Shown here: positions 1 through 8,604 of the stretch, in pieces
Layout of the letters: each line of letters begins with the position of its first letter
How positions within the stretch are numbered: the first letter of the stretch is position 1
From: an uncultured Chlorobiaceae bacterium
Lineage (GTDB): Bacteria > Bacteroidota > Chlorobiia > Chlorobiales > Chlorobiaceae
NCBI GenBank assembly: GCA_903871235.1
Contig: CAIQGA010000224.1
Span: 1-37,509 of the forward strand
Direction: 5' to 3'
Length of the DNA stretch: 37,509 bases
The notes under the pieces: generated by a model
Databases searched by the model: none
What the model saw: only the letters and a program-made list of their open reading frames with translations
Told to the model about the DNA's origin: nothing
Position numbers and translations under genes: made by a program

Positions 1-3000
1 AAGATCAAGATCAACAACAGTACCCGCAATACCCTGATCGGCACGGATGGCAACGACAGCTTTGGCGCTGGATATTACAGCCCCTATGCGTCGTGGTTTC
101 CGACTCCGCTGACGAACTTCCTGGGTGGCGGCGGCGATGACAAGGTCGGGGGCTCCACCGGTCATGATAACATCTGGGGTGGCACGGGTAACGATACCCT
201 CTTCGGCTATGCCGGCAACGACAAGCTTTATGGCGAGGAAGGAAATGATGAACTGCAGGGTAATGAAGGCACCGATTATCTGGATGGCGGATCAGGCGAC
301 GATAAACTGTTCGGGCAGGTCGGCAATGATATCCTTAATGGCGGAGACGGCAACGACATCCTGGTGGGTTTTACGCCGACGAACGATGCCAAGCAGACGC
401 TAAGTAGTGGCGAAACGGACGATGACTATCTCTATGGGGGTATCGGTGCCGACAGCCTCTATGGCGGACTGGGCAATGATTATCTGGATGGAGGCGCCGA
501 CAACGATGTTCTCGTCGGAGGTCAGGGTAACGATACCCTTTTTGGCGTTGATGGAGCAGATGAGTTGCAGGGTAACGAAGGCAACGACAAGCTTGTCGGC
601 GGATCAGGCGATGATAAACTGTTCGGGCAGGTTGGCAACGACAGCCTTTGGGGCGGTGACGGTAACGATCTCTTGATGGGATTTACCGGCACGAATGAAG
701 CAAAGCAGACGCTCAGTGCTGGCGAAACGGATGACGACTATCTCTACGGAGGTGCCGGTACCGACAGCCTCTATGGCGGTTTGGGCAACGATTATCTGGA
801 TGGTGGCACAGAAAACGACCTGCTGAAGGGTGGGCAAGGAAGCGATACTCTTTTTGGTGGGGATGGCGTCGATGAGTTGCAGGGTAACGAAGGCAACGAC
901 CAGCTTGTCGGCGGATCAGGCAACGACAAACTGTTCGGGCAGCTCGGCAACGACAGCCTCTGGGGCGGTGACGGTAACGATATTCTTGTCGGTTTTACAG
1001 CTTCTAACGAAGCCAAACAGACGCTCAGTGCTGGCGAAACGGACGACGACATCATGTATGGGGAAGGCGGTAACGACAACATCTATGGCGGGTTTGGCAA
1101 TGATTTCCTTGATGGCGGCACCGGTAACGATCTCCTGCTTGGAGACCAGGGAAACGATACCCTCTTTGGCGGCGATGGCGCCGATGAGTTGCAGGGTAAC
1201 GAAGGCAACGACAAGCTTGTCGGCGGATCAGGCGACGATAAACTGTTCGGGCAGGTCGGCAACGACAGTCTTTGGGGCGGTGACGGTAACGATCTCTTGA
1301 TGGGATTTACCGGCACGAATGAAGCAAAGCAGACGCTCAGTGCAAGCGAAACGGATGATGATATGATCTCTGGCGGGGCGGGAAACGACATCCTGATTGG
1401 TGGCCTTGGAGATGATCGGCTCTATGGCGGCGATGGCCGCGATGAACTCCAGGGAGGTGTCGGTAGTGATATCCTGTACGGTGACGGAGGCAACGATAAT
1501 CTCTTTGGGCAAGTCGGGGATGACATCCTGTATGGCGGTGAGGGCGATGATGTGCTGATGGGCTTTACTGCAAGCAACGAAACCCAGCAGACCCTCGGTG
1601 CTGGCGAAACGGACGATGATTATCTCTACGGGGGTGCAGGTCACGATACGCTCATCGGTGGCGTTGGCAGTGACTACCTGGATGGGGGTGAAGCGTCCGA
1701 CGTCATGGTTGGTGGCACGGGTGATGATACGTATATCGTCAACAGCGTCAATGATACCATTTATGAAGCCGCAGGGGAAGGGTACGATACGGTGATCACG
1801 AATACGAACTACCTGTTGAATGCCAATATTGAAGAGCTGCGGTTGGTTGAGGGAGCTGCCATCAACGGCACGGGCAATGCGATTGACAACCTTATCGTCG
1901 GCAACAGTTCGGATAACATCCTCGATGGCGTGACTGGTGCCGATACCATGATCGGCGGGCAGGGCAATGATATCTATTACATGGATAATGTTGGCGATGT
2001 GGTGACGGAACTTGCCGGCGAAGGCACCGATACTGTGCAAAGCAGCATCAGTTGTCAGCTTGGGAGCAATTTGGAGAATCTGCTGCTGCTCGATTTTGCG
2101 AAACCGGAAAACGGCCTTGTTGATGGAGAACGTGTTCTGGTGTATGGCTATCCCAAGCGTAATGAACTTGATTACATGCAGGGGGATGCTGTTCAGAACT
2201 ATCAGGGAACCTGCGCACTCACCTCTATTGCCAATCTGATTACCCAGACAGGCCGTCCGACGAGTGAGAGTCAAATTATCAATCTGGCAATTCAGAATAA
2301 CTGGGCGTTAAACAACCCGAATCTGCCTGCCTGGCAGCTTGGCGGGTCGAACGTCACTCAGCAGCAAGCGATTCTGGAGAGTTATGGCATTCGCAACAAT
2401 GTGGTGATGGGGTATAACGAATCAGGGGTTGCCAGTCTGGTGCGCAGCGGTCGCGGCGTGATACTTGGGGTGAATGCCGGAGAGTTGTGGGGTGATTCAG
2501 CTTACAATGGCAACGGCAGTGTTAATCATGCCGTTACCCTGACGGGAGCGGTCTACCGGGAGACGGATGGTACACTCATGGGATTTTATATCGCTGATTC
2601 AGGTCGGGGTATAGTCAGCGATATGACGCGGTTTGTCGATATCGAGACGTTCCGCAATGCTGTGAACGTTACTGGCAGTTATGCCATCTATACCATTGCG
2701 CCGGTCAAGTTCTGGCAGGAAGATAGCAATGGTACAGGCAATGAGCTGGACAACACGGTGGTGGGTAACCGGGGTGATAATGTGCTCCTGGGGCTTGCCG
2801 GTAACGATTTCCTGCAAGGGGCGGATGGTAACGATACGCTTGATGGCGGAGTCGGTAACGATATCTTAACTGGTGGCTTGGGTGATGATCTCTATCATTT
2901 TGCGCGGGGTGGTGGTCAAGACGTGATCGTCGAAACTGATACCACAGCGGGCAATACCGATCTCCTTGCTTTTGAGGGAGATGTTGCCTGTGACCAGCTC

Positions 3001-3261
3001 TGGTTCAGTCAGGCAGGTAACGATCTTGTCCTCAGCATTATCGGTGGAACGGATAGTGTAGTAATACGTGACTGGTATTCGGGATCGGCCAACCACGTTG
3101 AGCAGATTCGTGCAGGGGATGGCAAAGTTGTGACTGACGCCAATATTGATGCCCTGGTTCAGGCAATGTCGATCATGAATGCTCCGGCGACTGGTCAAAC
3201 GGTGTTGCCACAGGCCATGCAGTCGCAGCTTGCTCCAGTGTTGGCTGCCTGTTGGAGTTGA
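1..3261 (+). CDS. RTX calcium-binding protein with embedded cysteine peptidase domain (5' end outside window)
   Basis: The frame is open from base 1, so the gene starts to the left; 1086 codons are visible. Residues about 12-560 are RTX nonapeptides (GGxGxDxLx), which bind calcium and fold after secretion. They are arranged in 104-residue super-repeats broken by a GFTxTNEAKQTL...ETDDD linker. Residues about 570-700 hold two GDDxYxVxxxxD...EGxDTV modules. Residues about 705-895 form a papain/C39-like peptidase domain: Q735-G-T-C738, then H843 in a NHAVTLTG context and D866 in IADSGRG. A last RTX block follows, then a secretion tail (LWFSQxGNDLVLS, IRDWY, VTDANIDALVQAM) and a C-terminus typical of type I substrates. 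The exporter genes begin 30 bases downstream. It is probably a secreted or surface protein that processes or binds something extracellular; the target is unknown. No cleavage activity is proven. Confidence 0.9.
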   Translation, partial: KIKINNSTRNTLIGTDGNDSFGAGYYSPYASWFPTPLTNFLGGGGDDKVGGSTGHDNIWGGTGNDTLFGYAGNDKLYGEEGNDELQGNEGTDYLDGGSGDDKLFGQVGNDILNGGDGNDILVGFTPTNDAKQTLSSGETDDDYLYGGIGADSLYGGLGNDYLDGGADNDVLVGGQGNDTLFGVDGADELQGNEGNDKLVGGSGDDKLFGQVGNDSLWGGDGNDLLMGFTGTNEAKQTLSAGETDDDYLYGGAGTDSLYGGLGNDYLDGGTENDLLKGGQGSDTLFGGDGVDELQGNEGNDQLVGGSGNDKLFGQLGNDSLWGGDGNDILVGFTASNEAKQTLSAGETDDDIMYGEGGNDNIYGGFGNDFLDGGTGNDLLLGDQGNDTLFGGDGADELQGNEGNDKLVGGSGDDKLFGQVGNDSLWGGDGNDLLMGFTGTNEAKQTLSASETDDDMISGGAGNDILIGGLGDDRLYGGDGRDELQGGVGSDILYGDGGNDNLFGQVGDDILYGGEGDDVLMGFTASNETQQTLGAGETDDDYLYGGAGHDTLIGGVGSDYLDGGEASDVMVGGTGDDTYIVNSVNDTIYEAAGEGYDTVITNTNYLLNANIEELRLVEGAAINGTGNAIDNLIVGNSSDNILDGVTGADTMIGGQGNDIYYMDNVGDVVTELAGEGTDTVQSSISCQLGSNLENLLLLDFAKPENGLVDGERVLVYGYPKRNELDYMQGDAVQNYQGTCALTSIANLITQTGRPTSESQIINLAIQNNWALNNPNLPAWQLGGSNVTQQQAILESYGIRNNVVMGYNESGVASLVRSGRGVILGVNAGELWGDSAYNGNGSVNHAVTLTGAVYRETDGTLMGFYIADSGRGIVSDMTRFVDIETFRNAVNVTGSYAIYTIAPVKFWQEDSNGTGNELDNTVVGNRGDNVLLGLAGNDFLQGADGNDTLDGGVGNDILTGGLGDDLYHFARGGGQDVIVETDTTAGNTDLLAFEGDVACDQLWFSQAGNDLVLSIIGGTDSVVIRDWYSGSANHVEQIRAGDGKVVTDANIDALVQAMSIMNAPATGQTVLPQAMQSQLAPVLAACWS
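55..1560 (+). repeat. 312-bp tandem super-repeats in the RTX gene
   Basis: The linker GFTxxN(D/E)AKQTL starts at 367, 679, 991, 1303 and 1561, so three successive units are exactly 312 bp (104 codons) and the fourth is 258 bp (86 codons). A more diverged first unit precedes 367. Each unit has about eight RTX nonapeptides plus the 20-residue linker. About 557-731 and 1181-1355 are almost identical by eye (about three mismatches), which implies a 624-bp higher-order duplication or gene conversion. Confidence 0.85.
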
Positions 3262-3291
3262 GCTGGAGCGGCTGGCAATAATGTTACTATT

Positions 3292-5466
3292 ATGGATACA
3301 GGATTTTTCTGCCTGCAGGTCATTGGGGCCTTTCATCAGGTAGTGGTGGATGAGATGACCCTCAAACATCACCTTTCGGCTGAACTGGAACGGGATGAAG
3401 CGACGGGTGAACTGCTATTCGGCAACACGGCTCTGTTGCTCGCGGCCAGGGAACTCGGGATGACGTCAAAGATTGTCTGGCAGGATCCGTTGCGCCTCGA
3501 TAAAGCGCCGTTGCCCGCCATCGCCCGCCATTTGGATGGTCGTTATTTTATTGTGGCCCGGTTTGATCGGGTGCAGAGCGACGGTGCTCAGGCAGGAGCG
3601 CCACGACTGCTGGTGCAGCATGCAGGGAAGCCTCCGGAGATCATCACTGTGGAGGATTTTATCGCACAGAGTACCGGTGAATTGCTGTTCTTCATGAGCA
3701 AGGCGACCTTTAGTGGGCCGCTTGCCCGGTTCGACTTCACCTGGTTTGTCCCGGTGATTATCAAGTATCGCCGATTACTTGGTGAAATAGTGCTGATTTC
3801 ATTGTGCCTTCAGTTTATTGGTTTGGTGACTCCTCTGTTTTTCCAGGTAGTGATGGATAAGGTGCTGGTAAACCACGCCATGAAAACCCTCAACGTCATT
3901 GCGATCGGTCTGGTCACAGCGATTTTATTTGAAGCAGCATTGACCGGCATCCGCACCTGGGTCTTTGCGCATACGAGCAGCAAGATTGATGTGGAATTGG
4001 GTGCCCGCCTCTTTCGTCACCTGCTCGGACTGCCGCTCGCCTATTTCCAGAGTCGCAGGGTTGGTGATTCGGTTGCCCGTATCCGCGAATTGGAGAATAT
4101 CCGCTCATTTCTGACGGGCAATGCCCTGACGGTGGTGCTCGATATTGCCTTTTCGTTTGTCTTTCTTGCGGTGATGTTCTGGTACAGTACGGTACTGACG
4201 CTCATTGTGATTGGCTCGATACCCGTTTATGTCGCCTTATCAGTTGTGTTTACGCCAATGATTCGCAAGCGTCTTGATGAGAAATTCAATCGTTCCGCAG
4301 AGAACCAATCCTTTTTGGTAGAAACTATAAGCGGAGTCGATACGGTAAAGGCTATGGCGGTTGAACCCCGCTGGACGCACAAATGGGATCAGCAACTGGC
4401 ATCCTACGTTACCGCAGGACTGTCGGTAACCAATGTGGCGACGATTGCCAATGGCGGCGTTATGCTTGTCAGCAAACTAATTACTGCCGCCATTCTCTGG
4501 CGAGGTGCCGGACTGGTATTGGATAATGAGTTGACGGTTGGAGCCCTGATTGCCTTCAATATGCTGGCCGGACAGGTGTCGAGTCCGATTCTACGGCTGG
4601 CGCAACTTTGGAATGATTTCCAGCAAGTGGGGATCTCCATGAGTCGACTGGGCGATATCCTTAATGCTCCCACAGAAGTTGCCTCCCAAAGAACACGGTT
4701 ACCAAAAATTGCCGGGGCGATCGAATTTGACCAGGTGTCGTTTCGTTACCGCCCGGATGCGTCAGACGTCATACGGCAGGTTAACCTGAAGGTTGCGCCG
4801 GGTGAAGTGATTGGTATCGTGGGGAGATCCGGATCGGGCAAAAGCACGCTCACACGGCTGGTTCAGCGGCTCTATGTCCCGGATCGTGGTCGTGTACTCG
4901 TTGATGGTCACGATCTGGCGGTGGTGGACGTTGTCTCATTGCGTCAGCAGATCGGCGTGGTGTTACAGGAGAACACGCTTTTCAACCGCTCGATCAGGGC
5001 AAACATTGCTCTGGCGAATTCGGCGTTGCCGCTGGAAACGGTGATCGAGGCGGCCAAACTGGCTGGCGCACATGAGTTTATCTGTGAAATGCCCGAAGGG
5101 TATGACACGGTTGTTGGTGAACATGGCACCGGGCTCTCTGGAGGACAGCGTCAGCGGATTGCCATTGCTCGTGCACTGATCACAAATCCGAGGGTCTTGA
5201 TTTTTGATGAGGCTACCAGTGCCCTCGATTACGAGTCCGAGAAGATCATTCAGGATAACATGCGCCAGATTTGTGTAGGAAGGACGGCATTGATCATTGC
5301 CCATCGTCTTTCAGCCGTGCGTGATGCGCACCGAATCATCGTCATAGAACGGGGTCAGATTGCCGAGGAGGGTACTCATGCTCAATTGCTGCGGGTAAAA
5401 GACGGGATCTATGCCCATCTTTACACGTTACAGCAGGGTATGCAATCAGGGGAGGTGATAGTATGA
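3292..5466 (+). CDS. Type I secretion ABC transporter, HlyB type
   Basis: This is the inner-membrane ATPase/permease of a type I secretion system, expected to export the RTX protein encoded just upstream. Residues 1-130 are a C39-like domain in which the catalytic Cys is absent: the N-terminus reads D2-T3-G4-F-F-C, where an active C39 peptidase has DCG. It therefore recognises the substrate rather than cleaving a leader. A six-helix membrane domain spans about 155-430. The nucleotide-binding domain has Walker A GRSGSGKST (511-519), signature LSGGQ (615-619), Walker B ending D639-E640 and H-loop H671. The length of 724 aa is normal for HlyB/LapB proteins. It overlaps the next gene by four bases (ATGA), which indicates an operon. 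The start codon precedes a typical MDTGFFCLQVIG start. Confidence 0.93.
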   Translation: MDTGFFCLQVIGAFHQVVVDEMTLKHHLSAELERDEATGELLFGNTALLLAARELGMTSKIVWQDPLRLDKAPLPAIARHLDGRYFIVARFDRVQSDGAQAGAPRLLVQHAGKPPEIITVEDFIAQSTGELLFFMSKATFSGPLARFDFTWFVPVIIKYRRLLGEIVLISLCLQFIGLVTPLFFQVVMDKVLVNHAMKTLNVIAIGLVTAILFEAALTGIRTWVFAHTSSKIDVELGARLFRHLLGLPLAYFQSRRVGDSVARIRELENIRSFLTGNALTVVLDIAFSFVFLAVMFWYSTVLTLIVIGSIPVYVALSVVFTPMIRKRLDEKFNRSAENQSFLVETISGVDTVKAMAVEPRWTHKWDQQLASYVTAGLSVTNVATIANGGVMLVSKLITAAILWRGAGLVLDNELTVGALIAFNMLAGQVSSPILRLAQLWNDFQQVGISMSRLGDILNAPTEVASQRTRLPKIAGAIEFDQVSFRYRPDASDVIRQVNLKVAPGEVIGIVGRSGSGKSTLTRLVQRLYVPDRGRVLVDGHDLAVVDVVSLRQQIGVVLQENTLFNRSIRANIALANSALPLETVIEAAKLAGAHEFICEMPEGYDTVVGEHGTGLSGGQRQRIAIARALITNPRVLIFDEATSALDYESEKIIQDNMRQICVGRTALIIAHRLSAVRDAHRIIVIERGQIAEEGTHAQLLRVKDGIYAHLYTLQQGMQSGEVIV

Positions 5467-6866
5467 GTTTCAGCTTACGTCTGCAGGCCTTGCGGGAACT
5501 GATTGAACGCTACCAGCAACATATTGCTCATTTCTGGGCACAGCGGCATGAGGTAACACCGCCGGATCTCAAAGCGTATGAATCGGAATTTTTACCCTCA
5601 GCGCTGGCGTTGCAGACTGCGCCGGTTTCGCCCGCAGGACGCTGGGTAGCTCGTATTCTGATGGCGTTGCTGATGGCGTTGCTGCTGTGGTCGATTTTGG
5701 GCAAGATGGATATTATTGTGAATGCGACGGGCAAGATTATTCCCTCTGAACGCAGCAAAACCATTGCCTCTGTTGAGACGGCTCGTGTGGATGGGCTTTT
5801 TGTTAAAGAAGGGCAGTCGGTTGTCGCTGGCGATTTGCTGATCGAGCTTGATACCCGTATGAGTGATCGGGAACGGGACAAGGCTATTGGTGACCGGGAA
5901 AGTGCGCTGTTGCAGGTCGCACGTTCCCGTGCACTCCTGGCTTCCGTTGAGGCTAAACGGCTCGTGCCGATGGTTGGTGTGGAAGGGGTATTGGCAGAAC
6001 GTGTTTTGGACGCACAGCGTTATCTGGAAAGTCAGTGGCAGGACTTTGAAGCAAAGCTGACTCGTTTGGATGGCCAGATCGCACGATATAAACGTCAGTT
6101 ACCTCTCATCACCCAGCGGGCGAACGATTACAGGGTTCTGGCGCGAGATCATGATGTATCGCTCCATGCCTGGCAGGAAAAAGAGCAGGAGCAGATTGAA
6201 TTGGAAGGCAATCTTGCAGACGCCATCAATCAGCGTCGTGCACATCTTGCCGAGACGCGTAAAAATGCAGGGGAGGCCCTGAATGAGGGAGTGAGAGTGG
6301 CACAGTCATCCGGGCAGGATGCTGAACGCGCCGCCGCGCATAGTGATCTCTTGCGCCTGAAGGCCCCTGTGGCTGGTACGGTGCAGCAGTTGACGGTTCA
6401 TACGGTCGGAGGTGTGGTGCAGTCGGCTCAACCGATCATGGTGATTGTTCCCCGCCAGCATCAGGTCGAAGTTGAGGCTTTCATTGAAAATAAGGATGTC
6501 GGGTTTGTTACGGAAGGTCAGCATGCCCAGGTCAAGATCGAAACCTTCGATTATACCAAATACGGGACGGTACCTGGTCGAGTTTCTCATGTCTCCCGTG
6601 ATGCGATAGAGTCGAATACCAGGAGCGGTAGTGGGGCCTCTCCGCAGGTTCATCAGGATGAGACGAAAAAGGATTTACCAAAAGGGCCAGTGTATGCCAT
6701 CAAAGTGGTTCTGGATCACTCCGCCATGACCATTGATGGTCGCCAGGTGGCGCTGACGCCCGGTATGAGCGTATCAATTGAGATCAAGACCGGCAGCCGA
6801 CGCATTATCGACTATTTCCTCTCCCCACTGATGCAACATGCACATGAGAGTTTCATTCAACGCTAA
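5463..6866 (+). CDS. HlyD-family type I secretion membrane fusion protein
   Basis: This periplasmic adaptor links the ABC transporter to the TolC channel. It has a short cytoplasmic N-terminus and one transmembrane helix at about residues 61-80 (WVARILMALLMALLLWSILG). A split lipoyl/barrel-sandwich domain follows, with halves near 85-125 (KIIPSERSKTIAS...VKEGQSVVAGDLLIELD) and 300-335 (LRLKAPVAGTVQQL). Between them lies a long helical hairpin rich in Glu, Arg and Gln. The C-terminal beta-barrel ends in GMSVSIEIKTGSRRIIDYFLSP, a hallmark of the family. The length of 467 aa is normal. It starts inside the stop codon of the ABC gene and its end overlaps the next gene by 29 bases, so all three transport genes are probably co-translated. 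Confidence 0.93.
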   Translation: MSFSLRLQALRELIERYQQHIAHFWAQRHEVTPPDLKAYESEFLPSALALQTAPVSPAGRWVARILMALLMALLLWSILGKMDIIVNATGKIIPSERSKTIASVETARVDGLFVKEGQSVVAGDLLIELDTRMSDRERDKAIGDRESALLQVARSRALLASVEAKRLVPMVGVEGVLAERVLDAQRYLESQWQDFEAKLTRLDGQIARYKRQLPLITQRANDYRVLARDHDVSLHAWQEKEQEQIELEGNLADAINQRRAHLAETRKNAGEALNEGVRVAQSSGQDAERAAAHSDLLRLKAPVAGTVQQLTVHTVGGVVQSAQPIMVIVPRQHQVEVEAFIENKDVGFVTEGQHAQVKIETFDYTKYGTVPGRVSHVSRDAIESNTRSGSGASPQVHQDETKKDLPKGPVYAIKVVLDHSAMTIDGRQVALTPGMSVSIEIKTGSRRIIDYFLSPLMQHAHESFIQR

Positions 6867-8283
6867 GAAGGGGTGCTGCATTCTTGCAACCCTCCTCTGG
6901 TTGCCGTCATCCGCCCTCGGTATTGCTGATCTACTGAAAGACCCGCTGGGAGTGCAACCCGATCGCCTGCATACGGGAGCCATCTTTCCCGATGGGAGTC
7001 TCATTGCCAGCCCAGCCTCCGTTGATCTCTCTCAACCCCTGGAACTTGGGAGCGCCATTGATGTTGCGTTGTGCAGCAACCCGCAAATCCGTTCAGCCTG
7101 GGCGGCAATCAAGGTTCAGTCATGGGTGTTGGGAGAGGCGCGTGCCGCCTATTTGCCGACCGTGAACGTTTCAGTGAGCCGACTGGTAAACCGGAGCAGT
7201 TCCGCTTCCCTCTCTGGCACGTACGACTACTTTCGTACAGGCAATCAGCTCTATAGTACCCTGACCTGGAGATTGCTTGATTTCGGGGGCCGAAGCGCTA
7301 ACAATAAGGCGGCGTCACAACTGCTTGTGGCGGCCCTTGCAGCGCACGAGGCCTCGCTGCAAAAGACGATTACGGGAGTCGTCCAGGCCTATTTTGATGC
7401 GATAACGACCCAGTCGAGTTACCTTGCCAGAAAAAAAATGACGGAAATAGCCGGGCGTATCCTTGCTGCAACCAAACGACGAGAGGATCGCGGTGCGGTG
7501 CCTTTATCCGATACGCTGCAGGCGTTGACTGCTCTCTGCAAGGCACGACTCAACGAAGCGCGTGCGCAGGGCGACTTCAACAAGTCGCTGAGTCTGCTGG
7601 TGCAGGTTATGGGATTGGCGCCGGGTACGTCCATTCACTTGCCGCAGACGCTGGAGCTTTATCGGGTGGATGATGTGAAAGATCTCAACAGCGTGTTGCG
7701 TCAGGCAGAAGAGAATCATCCGGCTATCAGGGCTGCACGCGCAAAGTTGGCTGCCGATACGTTCAAAATAACCGTAGTGCGGTCGGAGGGAATGCCATCA
7801 TTGGATGCAACGGCATCTTTGTCCCGGAACGGCTACCCCAACCAGGGATTATCGTCGATCAACCAGTCGGTGACAACTGCTGGCGTTACGCTTAACCTGC
7901 CGATATTTGAGGGCTTTGCGAGAACCTACAGAATTCGGGGTGCACAGGCTCAGGCCGAACAGAGTGAGGCCCAACTGCAGGCGGCAACAATTCAGGCCCT
8001 GACAGAGGTGGTGAGGGCACATGCAGATGCGATGACATCGCTTGGAACCCTCAAAGCCACTGAACTCCTTCTGCTGGCGGCAACTCAGGCCCTTCACTCT
8101 TCCCTGCGTCGGTATGATTATCATGCCGCCGATATCCTCGAAGTTCTCAACAGTCAGTCGGCATTGGCCGATGCTGAGCAGGAGCGGATTCGTGCCGTAG
8201 CAGAATGGCGCTCGGCGCGTCTGAGATTGCTGGCCGAGTCCGGACTCCTTGGGCGTGCCGATCTTTTGCAAGAAAGACCGTGA
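6838..8283 (+). CDS. TolC-family outer membrane efflux protein
   Basis: This is the outer-membrane channel component of the type I exporter. An N-terminal signal peptide (positively charged start, then CCILATLLWLPSSALG) is followed by the two repeated helical/beta halves of TolC proteins: LELGSAIDVALCSNPQIRSAW...EARAAYLPTVNVS in the first, AEENHPAIRAARAKL...SEGMPSLDATAS and TLNLPIFEGFARTYRIRGAQAQ in the second. The length of 481 aa fits the family. The start could be 6838 or the second ATG at 6844. No clear ribosome-binding site is visible, as expected for a gene overlapping hlyD by 29 bases. Its stop codon is followed immediately by a fragment of a cytochrome c peroxidase gene, so the end of this operon is a recombination boundary. 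Confidence 0.9.
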   Translation: MHMRVSFNAKKGCCILATLLWLPSSALGIADLLKDPLGVQPDRLHTGAIFPDGSLIASPASVDLSQPLELGSAIDVALCSNPQIRSAWAAIKVQSWVLGEARAAYLPTVNVSVSRLVNRSSSASLSGTYDYFRTGNQLYSTLTWRLLDFGGRSANNKAASQLLVAALAAHEASLQKTITGVVQAYFDAITTQSSYLARKKMTEIAGRILAATKRREDRGAVPLSDTLQALTALCKARLNEARAQGDFNKSLSLLVQVMGLAPGTSIHLPQTLELYRVDDVKDLNSVLRQAEENHPAIRAARAKLAADTFKITVVRSEGMPSLDATASLSRNGYPNQGLSSINQSVTTAGVTLNLPIFEGFARTYRIRGAQAQAEQSEAQLQAATIQALTEVVRAHADAMTSLGTLKATELLLLAATQALHSSLRRYDYHAADILEVLNSQSALADAEQERIRAVAEWRSARLRLLAESGLLGRADLLQERP

Positions 8284-8291
8284 GAAGATGG

Positions 8292-8357
8292 AGATTTGAG
8301 CTTCCGCATCTTCCGCCATCAACGGAGGCAATACCGCCTCCACAACCCTTCGGCAAA
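8292..8357 (+). pseudogene. C-terminal remnant of a second cytochrome c peroxidase gene
   Basis: Nine bases after the tolC stop, one frame encodes RFELPHLPPST...PPPQPFGK. This matches the last 22 residues of the intact peroxidase at 10984-12039 (KFELPLLPPST...PQPQPFGK). By hand count about 53 of 66 bases agree. The stop codon expected after FGK is changed from TAA to GAA, and the bases that follow still align loosely for about 15 more positions. There is no upstream peroxidase sequence. The fragment is therefore a relic left when the secretion operon replaced or interrupted a peroxidase gene, or when the tail was duplicated. Confidence 0.8.
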
Positions 8358-8504
8358 GAAGCGCTTGACAGAAAACCTCTGTTTTTTAAATGAGCCAAAT
8401 AAGGGAACGGTCGCTCTTGAAAGCCTGCATTCAGTTGTCACTGCAACCGTACAACTGCCAGTAGTGCTGTGAGAATAAAAGCATTTGTCCGAGCGAAGAT
8501 GTGG

Positions 8505-8595
8505 ACGTCAGAAAATTATTTTTATAGACGACTTGAATACGTCAGAAAATTATTTATATATACAATTTATATACACCGAAAAGTTATTTTTATAC
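8505..8595 (+). repeat. Three direct repeats upstream of the response regulator
   Basis: The core GTCAGAAAATTATTT(T)TATA occurs at about 8507-8526 and 8541-8560, with a diverged third copy (ACCGAAAAGTTATTTTTATA) at about 8575-8595. Spacing is 34 and 33 bases, close to three helical turns. The last copy ends about 10 bases before the chosen ATG of the regulator. Regularly phased repeats of this kind are typical of binding sites for OmpR/PhoB-type dimers, so autoregulation is plausible but inferred. Confidence 0.65.
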
Positions 8596-8604
8596 ACTAA
8601 TCAC

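Noticed and set aside
55-1700. Regular repeats that could suggest a CRISPR array
   Set aside because: The repeats are in-frame RTX coding units of 27 and 312 bases without unique spacers.
1228-2274. Long minus-strand open frame (348 codons) opposite the RTX gene
   Set aside because: It is the antisense shadow of RTX repeats; it shares their period and has no independent domain or ribosome-binding site.
8205-8393. Open frame of 62 codons overlapping the tolC end
   Set aside because: Its first part is tolC in another frame; only 8292-8357 is meaningful, as a peroxidase relic.
8485-8604. TTG start giving a 291-residue response regulator
   Set aside because: The added 40 residues are encoded by AT-rich direct repeats and precede the receiver domain without any known function.
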